A stretch of 64,000 bases of DNA from CALBPI01 sp038524795 (GTDB taxonomy: Bacteria > Pseudomonadota > Gammaproteobacteria > Steroidobacterales > Woeseiaceae): positions 28,540-92,539 of the forward strand of contig JBCBIJ010000014.1 of assembly GCA_038524795.1 (NCBI GenBank), read 5' to 3'. The notes below the pieces were generated by a model that did not search any database, had not been told where the DNA came from, and was given only the letters and a program-made list of their open reading frames with translations. Shown in pieces: positions 54,584 to 63,529 of the stretch (positions are counted from its first letter, which is position 1; every line of letters starts with the position of its first letter). The position numbers were made by a program, and so were the translations under genes.

Positions 54584-55018
54584 ATGCGTCTCAATGAACT
54601 CAAGCCTGCCAAGGGCTCCAAGCCGGTCGGCAAGCGACTGGGCCGCGGCCACGCCGCGGGCCAGGGCAAGACCAGTGGCCGTGGCGTCAAGGGTCAGAAG
54701 GCTCGCTCGGGCGGCTTTCACAAGGTCGGCTTCGAAGGCGGCCAGATGCCGCTGCAGCGCCGCCTGCCGAAGGTCGGCTTTAACTCACGCAAGGCCCGCC
54801 TGAGCGCGGAACTGCGCTTGCACGAAATCGACCTCGTCGAAGGCGACACCGTTGACCTGCTCGCACTCAAGCGCGCGCGTCTCGTCCCCTCGCACGCCGA
54901 GAAAGTGAAGATCATCGACTCGGGCAAGGTCACGAGCAAGAAGACGATTAAGGGCCTGGCGGTAACGCCGGGTGCCCGTAAGGCGATCGAAGCCGCTGGC
55001 GGCAAGATCGAGGACTGA
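54584..55018 (+). CDS. rplO: 50S ribosomal protein L15
   Basis: 144 residues. KRLGRGHAAGQGKTSGRGVK and GFEGGQMPLQRRLPKVGF are diagnostic; C-terminal VTPGARKAIEAAGG. Confidence 0.98.
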   Translation: MRLNELKPAKGSKPVGKRLGRGHAAGQGKTSGRGVKGQKARSGGFHKVGFEGGQMPLQRRLPKVGFNSRKARLSAELRLHEIDLVEGDTVDLLALKRARLVPSHAEKVKIIDSGKVTSKKTIKGLAVTPGARKAIEAAGGKIED

Positions 55019-55028
55019 AGGACCCAAC

Positions 55029-56375
55029 GTGGCAAAAAAAGGCGCAGAAATGACGGGTAACCCGGTGCAAACCGGCAAACTCACCGAACTCAGACAGCGG
55101 CTGCTGTTCCTGGTCGGTGCCCTCGTCGTCTTCCGGGTCGGGACCTACATCCCGGTACCTGGGGTTGACCCGTTGCAGCTCGCAAGCTTCTTCGAGCAGC
55201 AGTCCGGCAACATCCTGAGCATGTTCAACATGTTCTCGGGCGGTGCGTTGCAGCGCTTCGGGGTCTTCGCGCTGGGCGTGATGCCTTACATCTCGGCTTC
55301 GATTGTCATGCAGATGGCGACCGTCATCGTGCCGAGCCTCGCCAAGCTCAAGAAAGAGGGCGAGAGCGGCCGCCGGCAGATCACGAAGTACACGCGTATC
55401 GGTACGCTGGGCCTGGCTGCGATCCAGTCGTTCGGAGCGGCCTACGCGATCCAGGCGCAGCCTGGGCTGGTTGTGAACCCGGGTTGGCAGTTCATGTTCG
55501 TCTGCGTGGTGACGCTGGTCACGGGCACCATGTTCCTTATGTGGCTCGGTGAGCAGATCACGGAGCGTGGCGTCGGCAACGGTATCTCGATCATCATTCT
55601 GGCGGGCATCATCGCCGGTATGCCTGGCGCGCTGGCGGGTACCGCACAGCTCGTTCGCGACGGTACGATGTCGCCGGCACTGGCGCTGATCATCCTGATC
55701 GCGGTCATCGGTATCACGGTGTTTGTGGTCTACATGGAAAGCGCGCAACGCCGCATTACGGTACACTACGCGCGGCGTCAGCAGGGTCGGCGCATGATGC
55801 AGGCGCAGAGCACGCACCTGCCATTCAAGATCAACATGTCGGGCGTGATCCCGCCGATCTTTGCGACAAGCCTGCTGCTGTTCCCGGCAACGATGGTGCA
55901 ATTCGGTGGCGCGAACCCCGATCCCGGTCCGCTGCAACAAACGATGCAGTCGATCGGTGCTGCGCTGAGTCCCGGGCAGCCGCTGTACATCGTTTTGTAC
56001 GGTGTGCTCGTCGCGTTCTTCTGCTTCTTTTACACGGCGCTCGTGTACAACTCGCGGGAGACGGCGGACAACCTGAAACGCTCGGGCGCCTTCATCCAGG
56101 GTATCCGGCCTGGCCAGCAGACGGGCGAGTACATCGACCGCGTCCTGACCCGGCTGACATTCTGGGGCGCGCTCTACATCACGGGCATCTGCCTCGTGCC
56201 GGAACTGGTCCGGATGTTCTACCCGAGCATTCCGTTCTACATCGGTGGTACGTCGCTGCTGATCCTCGTCGTCGTGTCGATGGATTTCTTCCAGCAGCTG
56301 CGTGCGCACACGTTGTCGCACCAGTACGACGGCATGATGAAGAAGGCCAACCTGAGGAATTACAGCCGCACGTAG
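55029..56375 (+). CDS. secY: Preprotein translocase subunit SecY
   Basis: A 448-residue protein with ten membrane helices forming the Sec channel. ELRQRLLFLVGALVVFRVGT (helix 1), the plug region SGNILSMFNMFSGGALQRF, and the cytosolic loop motif ITEYARRQQGRR-type (ITVHYARRQQGRRMMQ) are typical; PGQQTGEYIDRVLTRLTFWG precedes the last helices. GTG 55029 with AAGGA 6 bases upstream is chosen; ATG 55050 is possible. Standard position after rplO. Confidence 0.98.
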   Translation: MAKKGAEMTGNPVQTGKLTELRQRLLFLVGALVVFRVGTYIPVPGVDPLQLASFFEQQSGNILSMFNMFSGGALQRFGVFALGVMPYISASIVMQMATVIVPSLAKLKKEGESGRRQITKYTRIGTLGLAAIQSFGAAYAIQAQPGLVVNPGWQFMFVCVVTLVTGTMFLMWLGEQITERGVGNGISIIILAGIIAGMPGALAGTAQLVRDGTMSPALALIILIAVIGITVFVVYMESAQRRITVHYARRQQGRRMMQAQSTHLPFKINMSGVIPPIFATSLLLFPATMVQFGGANPDPGPLQQTMQSIGAALSPGQPLYIVLYGVLVAFFCFFYTALVYNSRETADNLKRSGAFIQGIRPGQQTGEYIDRVLTRLTFWGALYITGICLVPELVRMFYPSIPFYIGGTSLLILVVVSMDFFQQLRAHTLSHQYDGMMKKANLRNYSRT

Positions 56376-56425
56376 CGGCATAGGGTCGAGGCGCCTCTGG
56401 GGCGCGCGGCCAGCGGAGAACGACC

Positions 56426-56539
56426 ATGAAAGTTCGTGCATCAGTAAAAAAGATCTGCCGTAACTGCAAGCTCATTCGCAGAAATGGCGTACTGCGGGTG
56501 ATTTGCACCGACGCGCGCCACAAGCAGCGTCAGGGCTAA
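56426..56539 (+). CDS. rpmJ: 50S ribosomal protein L36
   Basis: A 37-residue protein, MKVRASVKKICRNCKLIRRN at the start and VICTDARHKQRQG at the end. The C-x-x-C (residues 11 and 14), a third Cys and His make the zinc-binding form. CGGAGAACGACC precedes the ATG. First gene of the alpha group. Confidence 0.97.
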   Translation: MKVRASVKKICRNCKLIRRNGVLRVICTDARHKQRQG

Positions 56540-56566
56540 CCGTAGAACAAGCAAGAGGAAGTCATC

Positions 56567-56923
56567 GTGGCCCGTATTGCAGGGATCAACATCCCCACCA
56601 ACAAACACATCGTGATCGCTCTGACGACGATCTACGGTATTGGCCCCACGCGCGCGAAGCAGATTTGTGCGGCAGCCGGCATCGAGGAGCACACTTCCGT
56701 GCGCGACCTCGCGGAGCCGGAAGTCGCCAAGCTGCGTGACGAGGTTGCCAAGTTCACGGTTGAGGGTGACCTTCGCCGCGAAACCGCGATGAACATCAAG
56801 CGCCTCATGGACCTCGGTTGCTACCGGGGCATCCGCCACCGTCGCGGCCTGCCGCTGCGCGGGCAACGCACGCGCACCAATGCACGCACCCGCAAGGGCC
56901 CGCGTCGCCCGGTTCGCAAGTAA
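56567..56923 (+). CDS. rpsM: 30S ribosomal protein S13
   Basis: 118 residues, GTG start with AAGAGGAA. ARIAGINIPTNKHIVIALTT, YGIGPTRAKQICAAAGI and RHRRGLPLRGQRTRTNARTR are family motifs. Confidence 0.98.
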   Translation: MARIAGINIPTNKHIVIALTTIYGIGPTRAKQICAAAGIEEHTSVRDLAEPEVAKLRDEVAKFTVEGDLRRETAMNIKRLMDLGCYRGIRHRRGLPLRGQRTRTNARTRKGPRRPVRK

Positions 56924-56966
56924 ACGTCCCCGCGCGGGCAACGAATAGCCAGGAACTCAAGAGCAC

Positions 56967-57362
56967 ATGGCACAGCAGAAGTCACAAAAGAGCGGCAAGA
57001 AGAAGATCAAGCGCGTCGTCCAGGACGGCATTGCGCATGTTCACGCGTCGTTCAACAACACGATCATCACGATCACGGATCGCCAAGGCAACGCACTGTC
57101 TTGGGCGACAGCGGGTGGCTGCGGCTTCCGCGGTTCGCGCAAGTCGACGCCGTTTGCCGCCCAGGTTGCTGCCGACAAGGCGGGCCGCGCTGCGATGGAC
57201 TACGGCCTGAAGAACCTCGACGTCCGCGTCTGGGGCCCGGGTCCCGGTCGTGAGTCGGCCGTTCGTGCGCTCAACGCCTGCGGCTACAAGATTCACAACA
57301 TCAACGATGTGACCCCGATTCCTCACAACGGTTGCCGGCCGCCCAAGCGCCGCCGCGTCTAA
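56967..57362 (+). CDS. rpsK: 30S ribosomal protein S11
   Basis: 131 residues. GIAHVHASFNNTIITITDRQ and CGFRGSRKSTPFAAQVAADK; ends DVTPIPHNGCRPPKRRRV. Confidence 0.98.
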   Translation: MAQQKSQKSGKKKIKRVVQDGIAHVHASFNNTIITITDRQGNALSWATAGGCGFRGSRKSTPFAAQVAADKAGRAAMDYGLKNLDVRVWGPGPGRESAVRALNACGYKIHNINDVTPIPHNGCRPPKRRRV

Positions 57363-57375
57363 CCAGGTACCCGTC

Positions 57376-57996
57376 ATGGCAAGATACATCGGACCCAAGT
57401 GCAAGCTGTCGCGCCGCGAAGGAACGGACCTGTTCCTGAAAAGCGGTGTGCGTCCGCTCGAGTCGAAGTGCAAGCTCGAAACGCCTCCGGGCGGTGCGCC
57501 GGCACGTCGCCCGCGCGTCTCGGACTACGGCCTCCAGCTCCGCGAAAAGCAGAAGCTGCGTCGCATGTACGGCATCCTTGAGCGCCAGTTCCGCAACTAC
57601 TACAAGAAAGCGGCTGGCCGCAAAGGCTCGACGGGTGAAAACCTGCTGCGCCTGCTCGAAGGTCGCCTCGACAACACCGTATACCGCATGGGCTTTGCGT
57701 CCACGCGCGCCGAAGCTCGCCAGCTCGTCAGCCACAAGGGCATCGAAGTCAACGGCAGCATCGTCAACATCCCGTCCTATCAGGTGAACGGTGGTGACGT
57801 GATCAGCGTGCGTGAAAAGGCGAAGAAGCAGCTGCGCATCAAGTCGTCGCTCGAAATTGCCGGCCAGATCGGCTTCCCGGAGTGGGTTGAAGTCGATGCC
57901 GATAAGATGGTCGGTACGCTTAAGACGCTGCCCGAACGCGACGACATCCTGCCCGACATCAACGAAAACCTCGTAGTCGAGCTGTACTCGAAGTAA
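57376..57996 (+). CDS. rpsD: 30S ribosomal protein S4
   Basis: 206 residues. ARYIGPKCKLSRREGTDLF and the S4 RNA-binding domain RLDNTVYRMGFASTRAEARQ. In E. coli S4 represses the alpha operon. Zinc cysteines are not conserved, as usual in this class. Confidence 0.98.
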   Translation: MARYIGPKCKLSRREGTDLFLKSGVRPLESKCKLETPPGGAPARRPRVSDYGLQLREKQKLRRMYGILERQFRNYYKKAAGRKGSTGENLLRLLEGRLDNTVYRMGFASTRAEARQLVSHKGIEVNGSIVNIPSYQVNGGDVISVREKAKKQLRIKSSLEIAGQIGFPEWVEVDADKMVGTLKTLPERDDILPDINENLVVELYSK

Positions 57997-58021
57997 GCAT
58001 TTTTTAGAGGACCCCGTTCTC

Positions 58022-59017
58022 ATGCAGGAATCCACCAACGAATTTTTGAAGCCGCGTGTCGTCAAGGTCACGTCGGCGTCCGACACGCAGGCACGTGTGG
58101 TCATCGAGCCGTTTGAACGCGGTTTCGGTCACACGCTGGGCAACGCCCTGCGCCGCATCCTGCTGTCATCGATGCCCGGTGCGGCCATCGTCGAAGCTGA
58201 AATCGACGGCGTGCTCCACGAGTACACGAGCATCGAAGGCGTCCAGGAAGACGTCGTCGACATTCTGCTCAACCTCAAGCAGGTTGCGCTGCGCATGCAC
58301 AACCGCGACCACGCGGAGCTCACGCTCGTGAAGCAGGGCCCGGGCCCGGTCACGGCTGGCGACATCCAGCTCGACCACGACGTCGAGGTCGCCAACCCCG
58401 AGCACGTCATTGCGAACCTGACCAAGGACGGCGAAATCCGCATGGTCCTGCGTGTCGAGCGCGGCCGCGGCTACCGCCCGGCAAGCAAGCGCGCCAGCTT
58501 CGAAGAGCAGTCAGGCCCCATCGGCCGTCTGCAGCTCGACGCTTCGTTCAGCCCGATCAGCCGTGTCACCTACAGCGTTGATGCCGCGCGCGTTGAGCAG
58601 CGCACCGACCTCGACAAGCTGCTGATCGACATCGAAACAAACGGCACGATTGATCCCGAAGAAGCCATCCGCCGCGCGGGTAGCATCCTGAAGGATCAGC
58701 TCAGCGTCTTTGTTGACCTGCAGGGTCAGGAAGACACGGCCGCCCAGTCGGCGGAAGCGCAGGTCGATCCGATCCTGCTGCGCCCGGTCGACGAGCTCGA
58801 GCTCACGGTTCGCTCGGCGAACTGCCTCAAGGCCGAGAGCATCAACTACATCGGCGATCTCGTGCAGCGCACCGAAGTTGAGCTGCTGCGCACGCCGAAC
58901 CTCGGTAAGAAGTCCCTGACCGAAATCAAGGAAGTGCTGGAAAGCCACGGCCTGGGTTTGGGTCTGCAGGTCGAGAACTGGCCGCCCGCAAGCCTGCGCG
59001 GCGATCGTACGATCTGA
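58022..59017 (+). CDS. rpoA: RNA polymerase subunit alpha
   Basis: A 331-residue subunit. N-terminal dimerisation domain (EPFERGFGHTLGNALRRILL), linker around residue 240, and C-terminal DNA-binding domain (RPVDELELTVRSANCLKAES, TPNLGKKSLTEIKEVLESHG). Standard length and place. Confidence 0.98.
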   Translation: MQESTNEFLKPRVVKVTSASDTQARVVIEPFERGFGHTLGNALRRILLSSMPGAAIVEAEIDGVLHEYTSIEGVQEDVVDILLNLKQVALRMHNRDHAELTLVKQGPGPVTAGDIQLDHDVEVANPEHVIANLTKDGEIRMVLRVERGRGYRPASKRASFEEQSGPIGRLQLDASFSPISRVTYSVDAARVEQRTDLDKLLIDIETNGTIDPEEAIRRAGSILKDQLSVFVDLQGQEDTAAQSAEAQVDPILLRPVDELELTVRSANCLKAESINYIGDLVQRTEVELLRTPNLGKKSLTEIKEVLESHGLGLGLQVENWPPASLRGDRTI

Positions 59018-59041
59018 CACAAATTTTGACTGGAAAGCGTC

Positions 59042-59431
59042 ATGCGACACAGAAAATCAGGGCGTAAGCTCAATCGCAACAGCTCGCACCGCAAGGCGAT
59101 GTACCGCAACATGGCGGCCTCGCTGATCAAGCACGAGACCATCAAGACGACGGTTCCGAAAGCCAAGGAGCTGCGCCGCGTCATCGAGCCGTTGATCACG
59201 CTGGCGAAAGACGACGCCGTGGCCAAACGGCGCCTGGCGTTCGACCGCCTGCGCGACAAGGAAGCCGTTGGCAAGCTCTTCGTCGAGCTCGGCCCGCGCT
59301 TTAAGGAGCGCCCCGGTGGTTACCTGCGCATCCTCAAGATGGGTTTCCGTCGCGGTGACGCGGCACCCATGGCGATCGTGCAGCTCCTCGACCAGCCGGC
59401 CGCAGAAGCAGCGGAGGCTGCCGCAGAGTAA
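59042..59431 (+). CDS. rplQ: 50S ribosomal protein L17
   Basis: 129 residues. MRHRKSGRKLNRNSSHRKAM and the closing GGYLRILKMGFRRGDAAPMA. The last 20 residues are Ala/Glu-rich. End of the alpha operon, followed by a strong terminator. Confidence 0.98.
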   Translation: MRHRKSGRKLNRNSSHRKAMYRNMAASLIKHETIKTTVPKAKELRRVIEPLITLAKDDAVAKRRLAFDRLRDKEAVGKLFVELGPRFKERPGGYLRILKMGFRRGDAAPMAIVQLLDQPAAEAAEAAAE

Positions 59432-59451
59432 GCGGTGCTGCAGCGTAGGCG

Positions 59452-59485
59452 AAAAGCCGGTCCTGCACAGGGCCGGCTTTTTTTA
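59452..59485 (+). terminator. Intrinsic terminator after rplQ
   Basis: AAAAGCCGG (59452-59460) pairs with CCGGCTTTT, with further partial pairing inside, and runs into seven T at 59478-59484. Closes the long ribosomal transcription unit. Confidence 0.9.
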
Positions 59486-59507
59486 TGGGGGGCACAATTA
59501 GCTCGCT

Positions 59508-59651
59508 GTGAAAGCCGGCGTGTGGGCATTGCCTGCCATTGCGCTGTTCAAGGACGGTAAGCGCGTCGACGGCTTTAGTGGTGGGCGGCTGCCGCATTCA
59601 TTGCGGTTCTTTCTGGCCAAGAATGGCGTCGAGGTGCCGCTGGAGGCTTAG
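59508..59651 (+). pseudogene. Thioredoxin-fold C-terminal remnant
   Basis: A 47-codon open stretch from GTG 59508 reads VWALPAIALFKDGKRVDGFS then a GGRLPHSLRFFLAKNGV segment. The P-x-x-x-LFKDG pattern and the following G are those of the cis-proline half of thioredoxin; the CxxC half is missing and nothing upstream supplies it. Either a decayed gene or chance resemblance. No ribosome site is evident. The following 59652-59890 holds nothing I can support. Confidence 0.4.
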
Positions 59652-59890
59652 CGAGCGGCGTTGTCCAGGTCGGGAGTACCGTGACGCCCTATCCGACCCG
59701 GTCCCAGATCCTGGCAGACCTTGCCGCCGGGCCGAGCGCGGTATCGAAGTCATCGAGCGCTGAGTGTGCGCTCGCCCACTGCGCGCCACCTGATGCACCG
59801 GAAGACGCGTTGGGGTCGAGTCAGGGTATGAATACGCGATTCGCGGAGGGGCATCGCGGGTCGTAGCGGCCAACGCATCGTGTACGCAAA

Positions 59891-60979
59891 TCAGGACGCT
59901 TCGTCGGCAGCCTCGGCGCTGCTGTCGTTGGTGCTGGCGGTGTCCTCAATCATGAGTGCTTCGTGGGTCGCAGTTCCGCTCAGGCTCGCCGTGCGTTCAG
60001 AGATGTGCAGCCGGTTGCGGCCGCTGCGCTTGGCTTCGTAAAGCGCCTCGTCGGCGCGCTTGTAAAGTGCATCTCGGGTCTCGCCAGTGCGGTGCTCTGC
60101 GAGGCCGAAGGAGGCGGTCACACCGAACGGGCTGGTGGCGCCCGTGGCAGGAAACTCGAGCTCGGTGATTGCGACACGCAGGCGTTCCGCCAGTTTCTGG
60201 GCCTGGACCAGTGAAGAGGCGCTGGCCACGATCACAAATTCCTCACCGCCTGCGCGGAAGCAGGCATCGGTCGGGCGCGCGTGCCCCTGGATGGTTTGTG
60301 CGACCTCGGCGAGGACGCGGTCACCGACCGTGTGGCCATGCGCATCGTTCACCGACTTGAAGTGGTCAATGTCGAGCATGATCAGAACGAAGGGCGCATC
60401 CTGGCGCGGTGCAGCGGCAATGGCCTGGTCGAGGGTGTCGTCGAGGGCGCGCCGATTCCCGACACCGGTTAACGCGTCTGATAACGATGCGACGTGCAAT
60501 TCCCTGCGCTGTTCAGCGGTAAGCGCGGCGAAGGCCACCGATAAACAAATCGTGACTCCAAAGGACGCGAGATAGGCGGCCGATTCGCCGACGGGCCGGC
60601 CGTCAAAGATCACGGGGAGTACGATTGCGATCGAAATGACCGCCGCAACGGCCGCCTCTTTCGGTCTCATAAGGTAGAACAAGGCGACGAGGGCCGGGTA
60701 CATCCAAACGACTTGGCTCCCGCCCTTGATGCTGACCGAAGTGACCGCTGCTGTGATGGCCACGAGCGCCATGCAAATGCTCGCGACACGCACTGCGCGC
60801 TTCACGTAAACCGACCAGGCGATCAGCACAAATCCTGTCACCGCGAACGCGTCCACAAGGGCGATGACGAAGTCGCCCTGGAACAGCCGGTAGATGCCCA
60901 TGGGCCCAATGCCTGCGATCCCCGACAGCGCCAGCATGACGGGCGGCAATTCTTCTAATGTCAGTTTTCGTCCCACCAT
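59891..60979 (-). CDS. Membrane diguanylate cyclase (GGDEF)
   Basis: A 362-residue protein. About six membrane helices occupy residues 14-175 (a MASE-like sensor without a recognised name). The GGDEF domain follows, DALTGVGNRRALDDTLDQA, FVLIMLDIDHFKSVNDAHGH and the active site AGGEEFVI. An RxxD I-site (RPTD) sits five residues before GGEEF, so product inhibition by c-di-GMP is expected. ATG 60979 is well placed. Stands alone, leftward. Confidence 0.92.
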   Translation of the reverse strand: MVGRKLTLEELPPVMLALSGIAGIGPMGIYRLFQGDFVIALVDAFAVTGFVLIAWSVYVKRAVRVASICMALVAITAAVTSVSIKGGSQVVWMYPALVALFYLMRPKEAAVAAVISIAIVLPVIFDGRPVGESAAYLASFGVTICLSVAFAALTAEQRRELHVASLSDALTGVGNRRALDDTLDQAIAAAPRQDAPFVLIMLDIDHFKSVNDAHGHTVGDRVLAEVAQTIQGHARPTDACFRAGGEEFVIVASASSLVQAQKLAERLRVAITELEFPATGATSPFGVTASFGLAEHRTGETRDALYKRADEALYEAKRSGRNRLHISERTASLSGTATHEALMIEDTASTNDSSAEAADEAS

Positions 60980-61028
60980 GTTGGTTAAGCGGCCAAAACG
61001 CGGCCCGCTTTACCCCCAATAGGGCATT

Positions 61029-61074
61029 AAAACCAGAAAGGGCCGGGTGATTGCTCACCCGGCCCTCTGGTTTT
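61029..61074 (-). terminator. Terminator after the basic repeat-protein gene
   Basis: A 12-bp stem, AGGGCCGGGTGA (61039-61050) and TCACCCGGCCCT (61055-61066), is extended by AAAACCAG and CTGGTTTT on the outside. On the minus strand the T run follows the stem. It can also act on the plus strand. Confidence 0.88.
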
Positions 61075-61099
61075 GATCTCGACCGTGGCCGTGCAGGCC

Positions 61100-61684
61100 T
61101 TATCCGGTCTTTTTCTTGGTCGTTCGGCGCTTGGTGGTCTTCTTGGCCGTGCGTTTCTTCGTGACACGCTTCTTGGTCGTCCGCTTCTTCGCCGCGCGTT
61201 TCTTGGCAGGTGCCTTTTTCTTGCTCGTGGCCTTTTTGGCTGGCGCTTTCTTGGCCGTCGCCTTCTTTTTCTTCTTCTTGCCCGTGAGCTTGTCGATTTG
61301 CTTCTCGATGGCGGCGAAGGCCTTATCGAGGTGCAGCGCACGCTTCATGTGGGTGCGCGCGGCGGCGAGGTCTTCGCGGACAAGCTTGAGTTGTTCGCGA
61401 GACTCTTTGGCGTCTTCTTTGGCCGAATCGCGGAGCTTCTCCAGCTTGCGAATCTGGCTGCGCAGCTCGCGCTTGACCTTGGCCGAGGTCGACTTCGCGA
61501 GTCGCTCTGCCTTCTTCTCAAGCTGCTCTGCTGAGCGCTTGGCCCGGTTCGTCGCCGACTTCACCTCGCGCGTGAGCTTCTTACGCTCGCGGTCGAGTGT
61601 CTTGAACGTGCGCGTCGCTGTCGAAACCAGTTCCTTCTTGGCCTTCGTCAGCGCCTTGTGTTGTTGATCGAGCTCTTTGCTCAT
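61100..61684 (-). CDS. AlgP/histone H1-like lysine-rich protein
   Basis: A 194-residue protein. Residues 1-130 are a long coiled coil (TLDRERKKLTREVKSATNRA). The C-terminal 60 residues repeat AKK and TKKR motifs (KKAPAKKATSKKKAPAKKRA), the signature of AlgP-type and histone-H1-like proteins that bind DNA. In Pseudomonas AlgP influences alginate genes; that role is not implied here. Repeats of this kind often vary in number between strains. Own terminator downstream. Confidence 0.85.
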   Translation of the reverse strand: MSKELDQQHKALTKAKKELVSTATRTFKTLDRERKKLTREVKSATNRAKRSAEQLEKKAERLAKSTSAKVKRELRSQIRKLEKLRDSAKEDAKESREQLKLVREDLAAARTHMKRALHLDKAFAAIEKQIDKLTGKKKKKKATAKKAPAKKATSKKKAPAKKRAAKKRTTKKRVTKKRTAKKTTKRRTTKKKTG

Positions 61685-61825
61685 TGAAATCCCCCAAAAA
61701 AGGCTTGCCCAGAGCGCCGACTATACCGCAAACCCGCTTCGGCGCGAGTCCACGCATTGCCAGCCGCCAGTGGCCGGGGGTAGGGTGACCCGCGATCCGT
61801 TCGGGACACAGCTGGGAGCGTCGGA

Positions 61826-62236
61826 ATGCGGCCTGTTCATCACATCAATCTCGTCGTGCCTTCGCTCGATGCCGTCGTTGATCAGTTCGCCGTCGTGACA
61901 GGCGTTGCGGCGGGCCCCGAAGAGCGACTCGAGGCGCGCGGTGTGGTGCTGCGCCGCTTCGACCTTGGCGGTATCTGGCTCGTACTTGTGGCCCCGACGC
62001 GTGACGATAGCCCGGCCGCGCACTGGCTCGCCCGTCACGGCGCCGGTCTGTTCCTGCTATCTTTTGCCACCCGTAACTTGGACGCAGCACTCGCGGATCT
62101 CGAGGCACAGGGGATCGCGTCGCAGGGCGAGCCTCGTAACGGGCTCGACGATTGGCGTGTTGCGGACCTCGCGGCCGACGCGTTCGCGGGTTTGCCTTTA
62201 CAACTAACCCAGGCTGGCGGTTCGACCAAGGCCTGA
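61826..62236 (+). CDS. VOC (glyoxalase-like) family protein
   Basis: A 136-residue protein with the VOC beta-alpha-beta repeat: VHHINLVVPSLDAVVDQFA begins the first module, GAGLFLLSFATRNLDAALAD the second. It resembles methylmalonyl-CoA epimerase-like members, but the set of metal ligands is incomplete by eye. GGGAGCG precedes ATG 61826. It is 13 bases from the dehydrogenase gene and may be co-transcribed. Confidence 0.8.
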   Translation: MRPVHHINLVVPSLDAVVDQFAVVTGVAAGPEERLEARGVVLRRFDLGGIWLVLVAPTRDDSPAAHWLARHGAGLFLLSFATRNLDAALADLEAQGIASQGEPRNGLDDWRVADLAADAFAGLPLQLTQAGGSTKA

Positions 62237-62249
62237 AGCGGAGACGGCT

Positions 62250-63083
62250 ATGAGCCAGCGATTCGACGGAAAAAGCGTCATTGTCACGGGAGCGTCAGCG
62301 GGCGTTGGCGCCGCGGTGGCGCGGGCGTTTGCCGCTGAAGGTGCCCGGCTCATGCTCGTGGCGCGTCGGCGTGAGCCGCTGCAGTCGATCGCCGAGGAAC
62401 TGGGTGATACGACAAAGGTTGATACCTTCGCGCTGGATGTCGCCGACACAGCGGGATGTCGGGACTTGATCAAGAAGACGGTGTACGAGTTTGGCTGTGT
62501 GCACTACCTCGTGAACAACGCCGGCGCGCACTTCCGCGGCAACTTTGAAACGGTCTCCGTCGAAGAGATTGCGACCATGGTCGACGTCAACCTGCGTGCA
62601 CCGCTCGTGCTGGCGCGCCTTGCACTCGACGCTATTCGCGAGGCTGGCGGCGGCGCCATCGTCAATGTGGCCTCGCTCGCGGGCACCACCCCCGTGCCGG
62701 GCTCTGCCACGTACAGCGCTACCAAGTTCGGCTTGCGCGCGTTCACGCTTGCGCTGGCTGATGAGCTTGCGGGCTCCAACGTGCGCGTGGGCGCCGTGTC
62801 GCCGGGGCCCATCGACACGGGCTTCATCATGGACGACATCGATGGTGTCAGTGACCTGACCTTCTCGCAGCCCATGAGCACGGCCGAGCAAGTGGCCGAG
62901 GCTGTGCTGCAGGTGGCGCTCGACGGCGATATCGACATCAAGATGCCAGCCATGAGCGGTCGCCTGGCCACGGCGGGCTACCTGTTCCCGGCCCTAAAGC
63001 GTGCGCTCCGACCCATGCTTGAGAAGAAAGGTCGCAAGGCCAAGGCCTTTTACAAGGCACGTGCCGCCAGAGGCGGGTCGTGA
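62250..63083 (+). CDS. Short-chain dehydrogenase/reductase
   Basis: A 277-residue NAD(P)-dependent oxidoreductase: cofactor motif VTGASAGVGAAVARAFA (TGxxxGxG), NNAGA, the catalytic serine in NVASLAG and the Y-x-x-x-K pair in TYSATKFGLRAFTLA, then SPGPIDTGF. The C-terminus has a basic extension (RPMLEKKGRKAKAFYKARAA). The substrate is unknown. GTGA overlap with the DUF3291 gene. Confidence 0.93.
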   Translation: MSQRFDGKSVIVTGASAGVGAAVARAFAAEGARLMLVARRREPLQSIAEELGDTTKVDTFALDVADTAGCRDLIKKTVYEFGCVHYLVNNAGAHFRGNFETVSVEEIATMVDVNLRAPLVLARLALDAIREAGGGAIVNVASLAGTTPVPGSATYSATKFGLRAFTLALADELAGSNVRVGAVSPGPIDTGFIMDDIDGVSDLTFSQPMSTAEQVAEAVLQVALDGDIDIKMPAMSGRLATAGYLFPALKRALRPMLEKKGRKAKAFYKARAARGGS

Positions 63084-63529
63084 GCCGAGAGCTTGCACAC
63101 GTCAATATCGCCACCATGCGCTGGCCCGCCGATGACCCGCGTATGGCGGGCTTCTACGACAACGTACCGGCCATGAACGCGCTCGCCGAGTCTTCGCCGG
63201 GTTTCGTGTGGCGGCTCACTGATGCCGAGGAGGAGGCGCGTGCCGCGACGCTGTTCGGCGACCCGCGCCTGATCATCGCGCTGTCCGTCTGGGAGAGCAT
63301 CGACGCACTCGAGCAATTCGTCTACCGCAGCGCCCACGGCGGCTACCTCCGGCAACGCACGAGCTGGTTCGAACCACGCCAGGGCCCCAATAAGGCGCTT
63401 TGGTGGGTGGAGCCAGGCGTGCGCCCGACAATCCACGACGCCAAGCACCGCATCGAATGGCTGGCGCTCAATGGGCCTGGCGAATTCGCTTTCGGATTTT
63501 CCAAACACCGAGCACAGGAGGCCGGCTGA
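63080..63529 (+). CDS. DUF3291-domain protein
   Basis: A 149-residue protein recognised as DUF3291: HVNIATMRWPADDPRMAGFY, LTDAEEEARAATLFGDPRLI, LSVWESIDALEQFVYRSAHG and WWVEPGVRPTIHDAKHRIEW. The fold is related to the ABM/dimeric alpha-beta barrel type. GTG 63080 overlaps the SDR stop; its own stop overlaps the phhB start by one base. Function unknown. Confidence 0.88.
   Translation: MSRELAHVNIATMRWPADDPRMAGFYDNVPAMNALAESSPGFVWRLTDAEEEARAATLFGDPRLIIALSVWESIDALEQFVYRSAHGGYLRQRTSWFEPRQGPNKALWWVEPGVRPTIHDAKHRIEWLALNGPGEFAFGFSKHRAQEAG

Noticed and set aside
54948..56441. 497-codon frame antisense to secY
   Set aside because: Low-complexity Arg/His/Asp composition, a complement of membrane-helix codons; secY itself is unmistakable.
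59652..59890. Small open frame at 59681-59866
   Set aside because: No recognisable motif, no ribosome site and a skewed composition; not supported as a gene.
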